Shown one piece after another: positions 9,935 through 20,762 of a stretch of 64,000 nt of DNA; position 1 is the stretch's first letter; each line of letters begins with the position of its first letter. The stretch spans positions 62,001 to 126,000 of the forward strand of contig NRSV01000032.1 of NCBI GenBank assembly GCA_002286855.1. The letters run 5' to 3'. This DNA is from Bipolaris cookei. Taxonomy: Eukaryota; Ascomycota; Dothideomycetes; Pleosporales; Pleosporaceae. Below the pieces are notes generated by a model. The model had not been told where the DNA came from. It searched no databases and saw nothing but the letters and a program-made list of their open reading frames with translations. The position numbers were made by a program, and so were the translations under genes.

Positions 9935-12900
9935 CTATACCTGCGAAGACGTCACTTGAGACGACGGCAAACCCAGCTTCGTGCCAGAGCGACAATCAAG
10001 ATACGTCTCAAGAAATTCCTTGACCTGCTCATTCGTGCCACCCAGGTCTTTCTGTGGAAGTCCTACGACCGACAGACCCTTTAGTGAACGTGCTCTGCTA
10101 ACTGTTTTCTTCACATTAACCGCCATCCCTATCACCAGTATTTGCTTGTTTCTGTTTTGAGGGGCAGGGAAGAAAAGGGGAAAAAAGCCTGAGAACTTAC
10201 GGGCAACATAAATCTGACTCGGCTCAAACGCATCGCGCAGATTAACGATAACGCGGTCGAGTGTCATTCCCTAATCATCACCACATATCAATACAAACGA
10301 CACAATTAGACTGGATTAGACAGGAGAGAAAAGGACGCACCTGCGACTTGTGCACCGTAATCGCATAACCCGCTAAAAGCGGTATTTGCGTTCGAGAAAG
10401 CAAACTATGATCCGGCTCCTGCTGCTCATTCTCATCCACCAGCTCTTCATTCCCCAACTCACTATACGCACAGTCTGCGTAGATCGTTTCCTTGATACCA
10501 TTGTCGAATAGCACAATGGGCCAGGGCTGACATCCGTTGTTGTTGGCGAAGGCTTTGATCTGGTGTTGAGCGTAGCCGGCATGAGGGCCTCGCAGAGTAC
10601 CTTCCTTGTCATCTTGATCCTTTGCTTTGCAAGGGAGTCGGTTGGGGTCGAAAGGTTCGAAGGCGACGATTGTGCCTTGGCTGCCGTTTACGAGACCGAT
10701 CTGGCGTCTGAGGTTTGATTGGAGGACTACGCGCATGCCTTCTTTTAGCTCGGTATATGCGTCGTAGCGGTGGTCTTTCTGTGAAATGGTTAGTGGTGTT
10801 CTGGGGGGAAGAAGGGTGGCGTACCAATTGATATAGGGTTCTGGGGTCACCGAGTCCTGGTTTAGTGTATTTTTCTAATGATTGATCATCTCGGTGATGT
10901 AGTTTCCAGTTGAAATCATCCAAGCAGTGATACTTGCGGGGTTCGGATGGGAGTCGAGCAACGTTCTCGCTGTTGATACGATCCACGTCTCGGCGCAATG
11001 AGAAGATCTTGATTGCGTTTTCAGTCTCCGACGTGTGGTTTAGCAGGATCTTGGCGTGGTTAGGGACAATGATGCCATCTATCATACGTTAATATCCATG
11101 AAGAAAGGCAGTGTCAGAGTTGTAGAATAGGAACTAAAGTGTTACCTCTGCGGATCTTTTGGAGAATGGAAATGAACTTTCTGTCGTTTTGTCTATAGAT
11201 CTCGGTCAAGTTTACATGCTCAAAGTTGCAATCCTAATATTGTTAAAGCGGTTTGATAAAGCTTACAGTAGGAGACACCATCATACCTGCCATGCTTGAC
11301 TTCGAAAAGCCCACTTGTCCGCATCTGGCCACATATCATAACGGCAATTTTTGTTCTCGCAATGGTGTATTAGTTCGCTTTGGGTTTCTTTATGTAAAAG
11401 TTCCCAACCACATCCCATACAATGAATAAACGGTTTTACCGGGGCCAGCTGGCAGAACTATACACTGTGTAAGCAGTTTCTCAACGGACCATAACAAGCA
11501 ACCTACATCTCCAGTAACAACAACCTGCTTACCGCCAAACGGACGGCCGCCTCCACTCTCACCTATAGCTGCCTTCATTATTTCATTCAATCGCTCGAAT
11601 AACAGATTCTCAACCATACTGATTTCATCGATAACAAGAACGTCAGTCGAGTTGAACCGTTTCCAGACATCTCTTCCATGAGCAGCTTGCTTCAACTTAT
11701 TCAGGGGCTTTTTCATACTGTCAGGTGTCCACCCAGCAAAGGCCCACGTTGTCTGCCCACCAACATTTAAGGCTGCGAGATTTGTTGGTGCTACAATCTG
11801 AACTCTTAGTCCCTTTGCCTTTAGTTCCCTGACGAAAGCCTTGAGAATAGTAGACTTGCCACACCCTGCGGATCCAGTATAAAATACGTTTTTCCTATCT
11901 TTAACAATGAGATCGACCACTCGTCTCTGTTCGGCGCTTAACTGGGGTTCAGGTTCAGGTACATAAGCATCCACTGGAGCGGATTGTAGCTGCGAACTTT
12001 GCACAAGTTGTTGCTGTTGTTCTGAAACACTTGGCTGGAAGAATACCGGCACGCCGTCCTTCTCAGGTCGAAGATCGGCTATGAAGGGCTCTGTGGGCAT
12101 CGCATAGCTGTATGTGGGTGTATCAACGACGGGAGGCGATGACGGCAGCGTTTGCTGCGCCATGCACCCCTTCTGGGTTGATACAGGCTTGCACGACATG
12201 GGAAGCATTTCCTCCAGATGCTGCAGCGCTTTTGTTATATAGTCGTTGTTTGCTAGACTGGCGTTGTTTGCAAATATGAACTCCCAGGCGTCTAACTGCG
12301 TGGTAAACTTCTTTTGGAGTCCGCCAGAATAGCACAAAACTTGTTCGTTAGCCGAAAATGAAGACGCATAAACACCGGGAATTCTTCCACGAGCTACTGC
12401 ATAATAGTAGGGCCAATTAACAGTAGGATCTGGTTTACAGATACAATGCCCGGTGTTTCCATGATCCTGGCGGGGTCCAGATGGAGGCAGGCGGGGCTCT
12501 TCTGTTTTGGGTAAGGTCTTCGCTTGTGGCTCTGGGCTGGATTCAATCTCAAATGGGTTGTATTGAGTTCCGTATTGCTTTGCGTTATGAGATGAGGCAT
12601 TGCCCAGTTTATGTTTTAGGGGCATGAAGTCATTTGATACCTTCTTTTGTTTGGCTCGCTTCCGATGTGCAGGCTGGTTCTTCTCCTCAAACTTCCTCTT
12701 TCTCGAACCTCGTTGTGATGTAGTTTTCGGGGGTCTACCTTTAGTATTTGTGTTCACTGAAGGCCATTGGTGATTTTCATATGCAATAGGTTCATCCTTA
12801 GAAGGAGTGGAGTGCAAAGGGGTGCTCTGCTTGTAGGTCGAAGATTGGACGTACTCTGGGTACTGTGCACACTGCATATATCGCGGATCCTGTGCGTACT

Positions 12901-13093
12901 GCATATACCATGAATTCTGCGAATACTGCTGGTATTGTGGATCCTGTAAATGATGCTGGTATCTTGGATCCTGCGAATACTGTAGCGACCAGTAGGCCGA
13001 GTCGCCATCAAGAGACTCAACTGCATTTCCGCTTCTGACATTACCATCCATCTTGTCTGACTCTGTATATGGCACAGTTGGAAATAAGGACAC
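9935..13093 (-). CDS. Pif1-family DNA helicase with N-terminal viroplasmin-like domain
   Basis: Seven exons on the minus strand: 11507-13093, 11287-11457, 11146-11233, 10825-11078, 10341-10778, 10201-10270, 9935-10101; all phases fit, giving 924 aa. Order: degenerate 10-residue repeats around SQDPRYQ and AQDPRYMQ (about 35-85), a basic segment, then YYYAVARGRIPGVY...FSANEQVLCYSGGLQKKF (about 220-275), which resembles the RNase H1 N-terminal/viroplasmin fold, then the helicase. Helicase motifs: GSAGCGKS (Walker A), VLVIDEISM (Walker B), VTGD joined by splicing to FCQLAPVKPF, an insert with four cysteines, GYAITVHKSQG, and YVALSRARSLKGL. Pif1 enzymes are 5'-3' helicases acting on G-quadruplexes, telomeres and mitochondrial DNA. 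Alternative start at 13051. Confidence 0.9.
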
Positions 13094-13404
13094 AGAGAAG
13101 GCTAAAAATATAAGAGCTGAATGGTTTTTTGAATAACTGCAAGCGCTGTAGCGGTTTGAACAGAGAAAATGACGTGTCGTAATGAATGACGGTTAAAGTA
13201 GTAATACCAAGCCAAGCTAGGGGTCAATGCCCCTCTTAGCGACTAGCGAAGAATTGATATAATCCCATAATAGGGAGGGATTGCTGTAGACGCAAAGAAT
13301 ATCGCCACTTGATTGTGGCTGCGTGGCAGCAGTGTAGTGAAGAACGTGGCGGGGAAGGAGATGGGCGAACGGACCCATCGGTTTGTCGCGTCTTCGTCAC
13401 GCTA
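13094..13404. other. Helicase upstream region
   Basis: 311 bp between the helicase start and the left end of the transposon, so the native promoter may be truncated or altered by the insertion. No gene visible. Confidence 0.4.
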
Positions 13405-13461
13405 GTACTGTAGCTGGTCAGTGCGTGCAACAGTTCAGTCAATGCAATACCCCACCAAAAT
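13405..13461. repeat. Left terminal inverted repeat of pogo-like element 1
   Basis: Starts GTACTGTAGCTGGTCAGTGC and pairs with the reverse complement of 16008-16067. It lacks a 7-base segment present in the right copy between CAATGCAA and CCCCACC. Confidence 0.88.
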
Positions 13462-13563
13462 GCGCGCCCACCAAAAAAAATGAAGCTTTTGACCACCACC
13501 AAAACGTTGTCATCGCAAGATTTTCGGGTAGAGTACTTCAATGACTGTATATTTGATATATAT

Positions 13564-15847
13564 CTACCGATATCTGTTGGATGACCGCACGCTGCGGCAG
13601 CGTGTGGTGGTTTGGGTGGGGGGTTTGGTGGGTGGTGATGCATCACCACTATCATTTTCAGCCTCAATAACACGACGCCGCTTTGTTTTTTTATTGTGAG
13701 ATAATGAAGCTTTTTGTTTAGCTGTAGTTTGCCTATCGCAAGATTTTTTGCGGCTGCAGCAGCGTGATTTTCTGCTTTTCGAGCCCGCGCGGCAGCCAGT
13801 TGTGCAGCCTTCGCAGCAGGCTCCTGCTGCCGTACCACTTTTGCCATTTCGCGAGCCTCCAGAGCCTCCGTAGCTATCTGTCTTTTGTACGCGGCAGCTG
13901 CAGCGCGCTTCTCTATCTTCTCTTTTTTGGAGTTTTTTCTCATGATGTTGCTGTTTTTCCAGCGCCTCGCGGGCTCTGGCCTCCCTCACCGATCGAGGGC
14001 TCCACACCACTACAGTAATGTGGTACGCTTGGTACTGCTGCAGATACAGAAGCTTATTATGGGATTTGCGGCTTTTTATGGTGGTAACCTCACCACGCAG
14101 TTCATCCATTTCATGGTGCAAAAGCTCGTTTCTGATCTGCAACGAATGAAAGGCCTGTTTGAGCTGTTTGGCTTCGTTTTTTTGATGTATCCGGCACAGC
14201 AGCGTCAGATAATTTTGACAGATCACTCCAGCTATCTCTATCACCTGCTTGTTCAGTTTCTCTATCTATACCGGCTCGTGATGGTGGTGTTTTGAAGTGT
14301 TTTAGTACCACATCGGGGTTGCGCGGGTTGACCCCAGTAGCTCGAAAACTGCTCAACATGTTATCAGCTATGAAAGTAGATGAATATGCCGCCCAAAAAT
14401 ATGCGTAGGAGACCACTTTTCTCCATATTGAGTGATATTTGATCGCTCTCCAATAGATTGACCAACCCGGTGCTGTACGCAATTGCCAAAGGTGAGTACA
14501 CCGCAACGTCGAGTGGCTAGAGGGTATGAGTAGCGTGAGGTAGAAATACTGCGAGTAGTATTCAGTGGGTATGGCAGTAGTCGATAAAAGAAGGCGTCAG
14601 GTGACTGTTATGCCTGTCGACGAGAAGCATCCGGTAGTCCCGTTTTGCTTTCTCCTTCATTCTCCAATCGAACACCTGTTCAACCCAGGCCAGCGCGAGC
14701 TCGTTGTTGGTCCATCGAGATAAGCTTGCACAGCAAAAAAAATCTGGTGTTTCCCCACTCCCAGGTCCCGTAGCCATCCACTGCGAAGACCGTCTGCGCC
14801 CTCATAGATTATCGTAGGGTCTACCGAGCCCCCATCAGCGCAAATACAGCCAATAATCGTTATCCAGCCTCTATTGCCATCTTGAAGAGCTGCTCTGACT
14901 TTCTTTTTATCCCAGAGCTCCTTCAAAAAGATTCTTTCTGATCGTGAAATACGGCCAAGTAAGAAGTGTTACACGGGGTTTGGATCTATACTTCTCTTGC
15001 CGGGTCCCACACTATGGCCGGTGAGCTTTACGCTAGTGTTCCGTGAGGTAATTGTCTGGCAATGCAATGGAGTGGTATGCTTGGTAGAAGGAGTAATAAT
15101 AGGTAAGACAACCTAATCTATGTTGCTATAGACTAACAGGTAACAATCTTGTCAAGTAAAGTAATTAGTAAGAAAGTACAATTTGAGTTGACCACAACGA
15201 GAGTAAATAATGAAATCCATCCATCCTTATATCCTCATTGCTTCCAGTCGTGGCACCTGTGTCTTCTGCCAAATCTCTGGCATCTACAGATGTCCCAGAT
15301 GCCTTGACATCTCCAGATGTTGTGGCATCTGCCCTCTTGGCGAGATGCCAAGTCACATGATCAGCGCCCCGCGATGATCATTACCTTCTGACGTGAACGT
15401 CCATAGGCCTTCAGTCATCTCGTCACTTGTCAAGGAGAGAATCCCTCCTGTTACTTGTAACAAGAAGTCCTTCTCGTCCTAATTGTAGATATTGTGGCGC
15501 GCGACGTCATACTGATCAAGCTTGACATAGAGGAGGTCGAAATATCATTGGTAGTTGGCTGGATTGCCAGCTAGATGACGGTCACGGTCGATACCGGTGG
15601 CTGTTTTGATGGATATTTTGTCGCGGTGACGCTTCAAAAATCGAGTAACCTAGCTGTCGGAGGGCTCCCATTCTGCGAAAACTAACATATAACTTTTTAC
15701 TATCGATCGAGAAGGTAGTATGCTGTACTCTAATGGTTCTTCTATATATTTTACTAGCTCAGATTCTTGTGGTGGAGATAGTAATGGACGTTTTTTTTTG
15801 CAACTGCCATTCGCGACTGTGTTTTGTTTTGGTGCCGCCATGTTCAT
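13564..15847 (-). pseudogene. Pogo-like DDE transposase, broken by stops, frameshifts and an LTR
   Basis: Fragments in order on the minus strand: MNMAAPKQNTVANGSC from 15847 with a CENP-B-like segment (QESELVKYIEE), a stop, VTRFLKRHRDKISIKTATG, another stop, YFDLLYVKLDQYD, ARHNIYN-stop-DEKDFLL (first catalytic Asp retained), the solo LTR, then GRISRSERIFLKELWDKK through LRDLGVGKHQIFFA. After a frameshift come TNNELALAWVEQVFD and LLVDRHNSH (second catalytic Asp), then SFRATGVNPRNP near 14320 and a Lys/Arg/Ala-rich C-terminus ending near 13564. The usual N-terminal helix-turn-helix is not evident. It is clearly non-functional. Some stops replace residues expected as Met, Trp or Gln, compatible with C-to-T decay. 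Confidence 0.85.
14967..15462. mobile_element. Solo LTR nested in the pogo-like element
   Basis: 496 bp bounded by TGTTAC at 14967 and GTAACA at 15462, the TG...CA ends and short inverted termini of LTR retrotransposons. It is flanked by a perfect 5-bp duplication AGAAG at 14962-14966 and 15463-15467. Deleting the LTR and one copy rejoins the transposase reading frame exactly across DFLL-GRISRS, which proves it is an insertion. No internal gag/pol is present, so it is a solo LTR left by LTR-LTR recombination. On the minus strand a GATATAAGG TATA-like box lies inside, hinting that the parent element ran that way. Confidence 0.88.
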
Positions 15848-16007
15848 GTTGAAAGTTCAACACCAAACCTTTTTGCAGCTGTGCAGTATTAAAGTTGACC
15901 TTCTACATCTTGCGAATCGATTGCCGCAATCGATTGCCGCAATCGCTTTTGATAGAGCTATCGTGGTGGTGGAGATATCACGTGTTGAAATTAATGGGTG
16001 GATATTT

Positions 16008-16067
16008 TGGTGGGGCAGATGGTGTTGCATTGGCTGAACTGTTGCACGCACTGACCAGCTACAGTAC
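16008..16067. repeat. Right terminal inverted repeat of pogo-like element 1
   Basis: Reverse complement begins GTACTGTAGCTGGTCAGTGC and matches the left repeat at 13405. Confidence 0.88.
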
Positions 16068-16255
16068 ATAAGACGGGCTCACGCGAATCCCTGGCACGAT
16101 GTGTACATGAAACAAAAGAAGACAACGCGGGAACAAGGTCTGGTTCTAATAGCCAATGCTCTTCGGTAACACGGATTCGGTCAAATAGTTTTTCTGCAAT
16201 ACGTCCAGAATTTTTCATGGAAATGCTTGCATTGGTTTCCTACATCATGGTCTGA

Positions 16256-18214
16256 TCACTCCTCAGCGCTGACCGCAGCTTCCAACGCACACAGACTGCT
16301 GTCTTTTCCCCTATTTTGCTTTTTGCTTCCCTTCCCGGTCGTTTCTCGGCCATGTCGTACCCATCCTGGCTTCTCTGTGATAGGTTGCAAAAAGCCATCG
16401 ATATGCACACAACCAGCCACCTTCTCGTTTTCGGCGTCATTGATATTGGGATCGTATCCATGGACACGATAGCAGTGCTCGGCAACGCGATTCGGTGACT
16501 CAAAGTCATTCTCGTAAGCATAGCAATCTGTGTATGGACAGCGTAAAGTGTTAAACTGGGAGAGCGGACGCTCGGGAGCTGGCGGCCTTGTGCTTGATAA
16601 GAGGCTTGTAGCCGCTGGGGTAGATGGGGTATACCATATCGGCTTAGAAGCAGATAGCGACGGCAGAGACTCATCGTATGGTATGAATGACATACTTTCG
16701 CCAAAAAGAGCAGCACAGCGTTGAGCAGTGCGTGCCACAGCCGCTTTGTCCCATCCTCTAACGGCTGCGAGTCCAAGCACCTCACTCCAGTCCATTAAGC
16801 CCCTCCCCATCTCTTCATCTTCGATTATAGAACCAGCATCACTCACACTGCCCGAAGGTCTGCGGCGTTTCCGCTCGCCAAGGGCTTGATTAGACGCCTC
16901 CCAGTCAGAGGCACCGCCGGAGGTAGCATCACTATCCATTGCATTCGCATCTTTGTCTTGCGTACTCTGCTCCAAAATAGGATTAGCTCGTACCAAGCTT
17001 GCACGCGAAGACGATCGTGCTCTGGGCCTTCTGCGACTCGAAGCTGTCCTTGAACGAGCTCTTGATGGCGGCCTTGACTCACGCCCACTCGACTCTGCCC
17101 CAGATGTGAATTCACTCATTGAAGAGCCGGCTGAATCTTCATCGCGAATCTGGTTGAGCTGCATTCGACAGATAGCTAGTGCAAGGTCGTCTAGCTTATT
17201 CATAACGGACTGGATCGACGGCTGTAAGAGCTGTTGCGCTTTCGCATCATCGGCCAAAACAACTGGCTTTGTGAATGTGTCGAGCTGTTTCTTCCTGCCT
17301 CGTTTCTTCCCATATTGGCGGGTCTGCTCCATGTTGGTCTCACGTCCTGTAGGCTCTTCATACGCACCATTCTCTCCTTTCGTTTCGGAGTCAGCACGGG
17401 ATATAAAGAGTGGTCGTGAGGACCTAGCAGATTTGGACGGAGACCGGCTTCGGGAAGTCTCGGGATCATTTTCGGCATCAGATGTAGATGAGGATGCATC
17501 CCGCATATTCCATTGATCTTTTGCTATCCGGAGGAATACGGCTAAGAGCTCTTCCCTGAGTTCTTCTCCTGCATCTTGTTTGCTGGTACTTTTGATAGCC
17601 CATTCATCGGCTTGGCCACGCACTAACCCACTGTCCAACTTTTCGCTATAATCGGGAAGCTCTGTCGGAGGCACTGGCCATGCTGTCCAATCTGGAGGTG
17701 GTACTATGGCGTCCTGTACCAAGCCGGCTGCGTCTGTATACTTCAAGTCTTTTTCAGGCATCAGCCACTCGTCCTTGCTCTGCCACATGTCGAGTCGCGC
17801 CAAGTCTTGCGCAGGCCGTTGCAACCGCCGCTTGAGCATATGTGCGTTGTACAGATGCGCAGAGAGGTCGGAGTTTTCCATTTGTTCGAGCGACTCTGCA
17901 ATTCGGCGGTCGGCCTCTGTATGTTCCTCCCATGTTTGCGGCGTTCCATGAAACCGGTTTGGCCGTGCGGGCTCTTCATCCTCATCTTCGTCGTCAGACT
18001 CGTCAAACTCATCGTCGCTTGACTCTGCATCAGTGGCTATAACATCGTCTACGTTTATTTGCACTGGAGTATTGACCGGCTGTGCCTCTTGCGCATTGTG
18101 TACATCTGCAACCCCGACAACCGGCGGTGATGAAGGAGCGGACGAGAATTCTGACGTGTCGGACTCATAGGAAGAGGGCCATGACTTAGCACTATCACCA
18201 CCGAACAAGGACAT
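16256..18214 (-). CDS. Rrn9-domain protein, probable RNA polymerase I upstream activation factor subunit
   Basis: Single-exon ORF of 652 aa. After an acidic, disordered N-terminus (DDEFDESDDEDEDEE near residue 67) comes DLSAHLYNAHMLKRRLQRP at about 116-134, which matches the conserved Rrn9 segment, followed by PPPDWTAWPVPPTELP. The middle is Ser/Arg-rich and basic. Near the C-terminus (570-610) is CPYTDCYAYENDFESPNRVAEHCYRVH, a C2H2-like zinc finger. Rrn9 belongs to the yeast upstream activation factor that binds rDNA promoters and recruits core factor and TBP. The family call rests on that one conserved block, so it is good but not certain. Its stop lies 189 bp from the transposon end. Confidence 0.75.
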   Translation of the reverse strand: MSLFGGDSAKSWPSSYESDTSEFSSAPSSPPVVGVADVHNAQEAQPVNTPVQINVDDVIATDAESSDDEFDESDDEDEDEEPARPNRFHGTPQTWEEHTEADRRIAESLEQMENSDLSAHLYNAHMLKRRLQRPAQDLARLDMWQSKDEWLMPEKDLKYTDAAGLVQDAIVPPPDWTAWPVPPTELPDYSEKLDSGLVRGQADEWAIKSTSKQDAGEELREELLAVFLRIAKDQWNMRDASSSTSDAENDPETSRSRSPSKSARSSRPLFISRADSETKGENGAYEEPTGRETNMEQTRQYGKKRGRKKQLDTFTKPVVLADDAKAQQLLQPSIQSVMNKLDDLALAICRMQLNQIRDEDSAGSSMSEFTSGAESSGRESRPPSRARSRTASSRRRPRARSSSRASLVRANPILEQSTQDKDANAMDSDATSGGASDWEASNQALGERKRRRPSGSVSDAGSIIEDEEMGRGLMDWSEVLGLAAVRGWDKAAVARTAQRCAALFGESMSFIPYDESLPSLSASKPIWYTPSTPAATSLLSSTRPPAPERPLSQFNTLRCPYTDCYAYENDFESPNRVAEHCYRVHGYDPNINDAENEKVAGCVHIDGFLQPITEKPGWVRHGRETTGKGSKKQNRGKDSSLCALEAAVSAEE

Positions 18215-18746
18215 GTCAGTTTCAACAAATATAAAAGCCAGCCGCTGGCTGTGTTAGTGTCAACATCTGTGTTCGGTGGTTTATTGCTTGTGGGGCGTCC
18301 AATTCGCAATCTTTTTTGGCAGGGTTCTCGAAATTCACACGAAGTCACGTGGGCGCCCCGCATGACCCCGACAACTTATACACGGCTGCATTCTCCTGAG
18401 ATGATCGCGTCATCCTTCTTTGTTCTCTCAAACACATGGCTCAAATCATACGAACCCTCACTTTTAGTACCATGAGACTTTACTAATTGAATCATAGACC
18501 TACAAACCTTATATACTCATGCAACTTCATATAGGAGGCCACAAATGGCTTCCACAAGAATATGAGTGTTGCACTGGACACAAAGTTAAGCCTTCCCAAC
18601 TACAGAATTCGCATTTGATCTGTTGTTGTGCTGAATGATTCGACCATGCCTAATGAACCACGGTTGTTTTGTGTGCACAAGAGCCGAAGGCTATACATAA
18701 CCCTATGCTGATATGCACACGGCTTGTAACTTCAACATTACACAAA
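18215..18746. other. Intergenic region upstream of the Rrn9-like gene
   Basis: 532 bp between the Rrn9-like start and the phosphoesterase pseudogene start. A/T-rich from 18400 to 18740. No gene seen. Confidence 0.4.
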
Positions 18747-19681
18747 ATGCCAAAGCGTTCCATCTGTCACATCTCAGATTCTTATTCAGAGTCAAAAGTA
18801 TCTGAAAAGCGCGTTCAAATCAACTGCGATCGCCTCCTCTCAACACCCCTCCGCTTTCTTGTACTCTCCGACACATGGCGCCGACTTACCGTCGAATCTT
18901 CCTCCATGCGATGTGCTCCTCCATTGCGGTGATTGACCAAAAACCAGACTCCAGAAAGCATATTCACCGCTCTTCGGAACCCGGGCAATGTGAAAGCCAA
19001 ATTGAAACTCGTCATCGCTGGCAATCATGACATCTCCCTGGACAAAGAGTACTGGCTATCGCAAGGTGGAGCAAAATCCGATTCAGAAAGAGTGCAGGCG
19101 TTGTTTAACCCGTAATGTGGAGCTAGCCAATATGGTATTACCTTTCTCTCTGAATGTGCTTATACTTTTAATCTACTATGCGGCGCTGCTTTCAAAATCT
19201 ATGCCTCACCATACACTCCTGGATGCGGTACATCGGCATTTCAATACCCGACTGGCAGTGACCGTTTCAATCCCCCAGACACTACTCCACCACAAGCGAA
19301 AAACCTTGGCACTGAGACCTCGATTATTCCAGAGAATGTCAACATTGTCATGAACCATGGGCCATCAAAATACATTCTAGATGAGACCGCCGGTGACAGT
19401 GCAGGATGTGAGCATCTACGAAACGCCATAGCAAGGGTAAAACCCAGGTTACATTGTTTCGGGCACATCCATCTTCCGCAGGAAGGCTGGCATACAAACA
19501 CCCAGCGAAACTGGACAGCGGTAACCCCAAGCTAATGGCTAACGTCTTCAAAGATTCGGTAGGGTCAAATCAAGCTCGCAAAAAAGGATTCAGATGCTTA
19601 TCTCCAGGCGCTGCAGAAGATTTTCGTGCAACCAAGCAACAGACGCTGTGCGTCAATGTTGCAACGAAGGGTGAGAATTGA
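18747..19681 (+). pseudogene. Calcineurin-like metallophosphoesterase pseudogene
   Basis: Recognisable pieces in three frames: a start MPKRSICHISDSYSES at 18747 leading to LRFLVLSDT (metal-binding Asp); after a frameshift HGADLPSNLPPCDVLLHCGD (18872-18931); after a second frameshift TKNQTPESIFTALRN and LKLVIAGNHD (GNHD motif); an in-frame stop at 19113-19115 after ALFNP; then CGASQYGITFL, NIVMNHGPSKYIL and LHCFGHIHLP (GHxH motif). After 19530 the frame shifts once more into KKGFRCLSPGAAEDF. All metal-binding motifs of the Mpp239-like family survive, but at least three frameshifts and one stop prevent a product. Sequencing errors could mimic some of these; the count argues for genuine decay. 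Confidence 0.82.
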
Positions 19682-19727
19682 GAGCTTGAACACCCGCCGT
19701 GGCTCATTACCCTATTTGTTGAATGGG

Positions 19728-20116
19728 CTCTGTAGCTAGCTAGCATAAGCGTGGACCGGGTGCAAACAGCAAGGTACGAAGCATGTGCGCGCCGGGCTAA
19801 AGGGGGTTTGCACGAATGCAGGAGGGTTGCCAAAAGACAGGTGTGTGTATTCAAAAAAAAATCTTGCCTATCTACGTGCGTACAAGGTTCTCTTCTTATG
19901 CTCTCTGCTGTGTGCGGGGTANCTCTGTAGCTAGCTAGCATAAGCGTGGACCGGGTGCAAACAGCAAGGTACGAAGCATGTGCGCGCGGGGCTAAAGGGG
20001 GTTTGCACGAATGCAGGAGGGTTGCCAAAAGACAGGTGTGTGTATTCAAAAAAAAATCTTGCCTATCTACGTGCGTACAAGGTTCTCTTCTTATGCTCTC
20101 TGCTGTGTGCGGGGTA
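19728..20116. repeat. 194-bp direct duplication separated by one N
   Basis: 19728-19921 and 19923-20116 are the same 194 bases (starting CTCTGTAGCTAGCTAGCATA) with one visible difference (gcgccgggc versus gcgcggggc). The only N of the window, 19922, sits exactly between them. This is the shape of two contig ends with an unmerged overlap, though a true tandem duplication cannot be excluded. Confidence 0.9.
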
Positions 20117-20762
20117 GAGCTTCCGAGCCATCCGATCACTGTAACCTTATTACTTATACGGACACTATTTTTATTATTATTATTATTTTAGTTTAACGTC
20201 CTGTCTCAACCCTAAGGCTATATAAGACGTGTAAGCTAGTGAGGCTTACAAGAATCTACGTGGTTTTTATCAATTTGGTGTAGGTGGGGGAGGGGGCTAT
20301 CTGAATCGAGGTGAGGCTCGTAGCCTAAGTGCAGGCTCATTACCCTAGACTTGCCGGTAGGAAGGTAAACAGAACGTCTATTCGAAAAATCCTATCAATA
20401 AAAAATTTGCAACCCACCAGGTTGGCTTGGAACAGGTGCTTACGATGCTACGACGTACGCGCGGTGTTCTCGCAGTCCGTGGAAGCCGGTCAGGCGCTCC
20501 AGCTCGTATGGGCAACCCACTCGTGTTCGGTGCCCGCAATCTCAGATCACGTTCTCTGGCACCACTTCGCTCCGCTCTGACTACTCACCCTCATTGGCTT
20601 ATTCAAGATGACCGTAACAACAGCATAAGCACAGCATTAAACAAGAAGCCAACATATAAAATGAGACCAATCCGCCCCTCTAGCATCACCCCATACATAA
20701 CCACGTTCCCCCAAGCAACTCACAAACAATTCACCCTCTACCTCTACCACCAATAATTCAAC
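20117..20762. other. Intergenic region with ATT microsatellite
   Basis: Contains a TTATTATTATTATTATT tract near 20170-20187 and A/C-rich promoter-like sequence with a TATAAAA at about 20655 upstream of the next gene. The ORF 20427-20756 has no motif. Confidence 0.4.

Larger units (their letters stand above)
13405..16067 (-). mobile_element. Decayed pogo/Fot1-like DNA transposon with long terminal inverted repeats
   Basis: The ends 13405-13461 and 16008-16067 are inverted copies beginning GTACTGTAGCTGGTCAGTGC on the outer edge of each. They match for 34 bases, then differ by one base and a short indel, and share CCCCACCAAAAT at the inner end. A TA precedes the left end directly and a TA lies one base beyond the right end, consistent with the TA target of Tc1/mariner/pogo elements but not a perfect duplication. 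The interior is a broken transposase on the minus strand (see separate entry) plus a nested 496-bp LTR. Without the LTR and its extra target copy the element would be about 2.16 kb. Confidence 0.9.
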
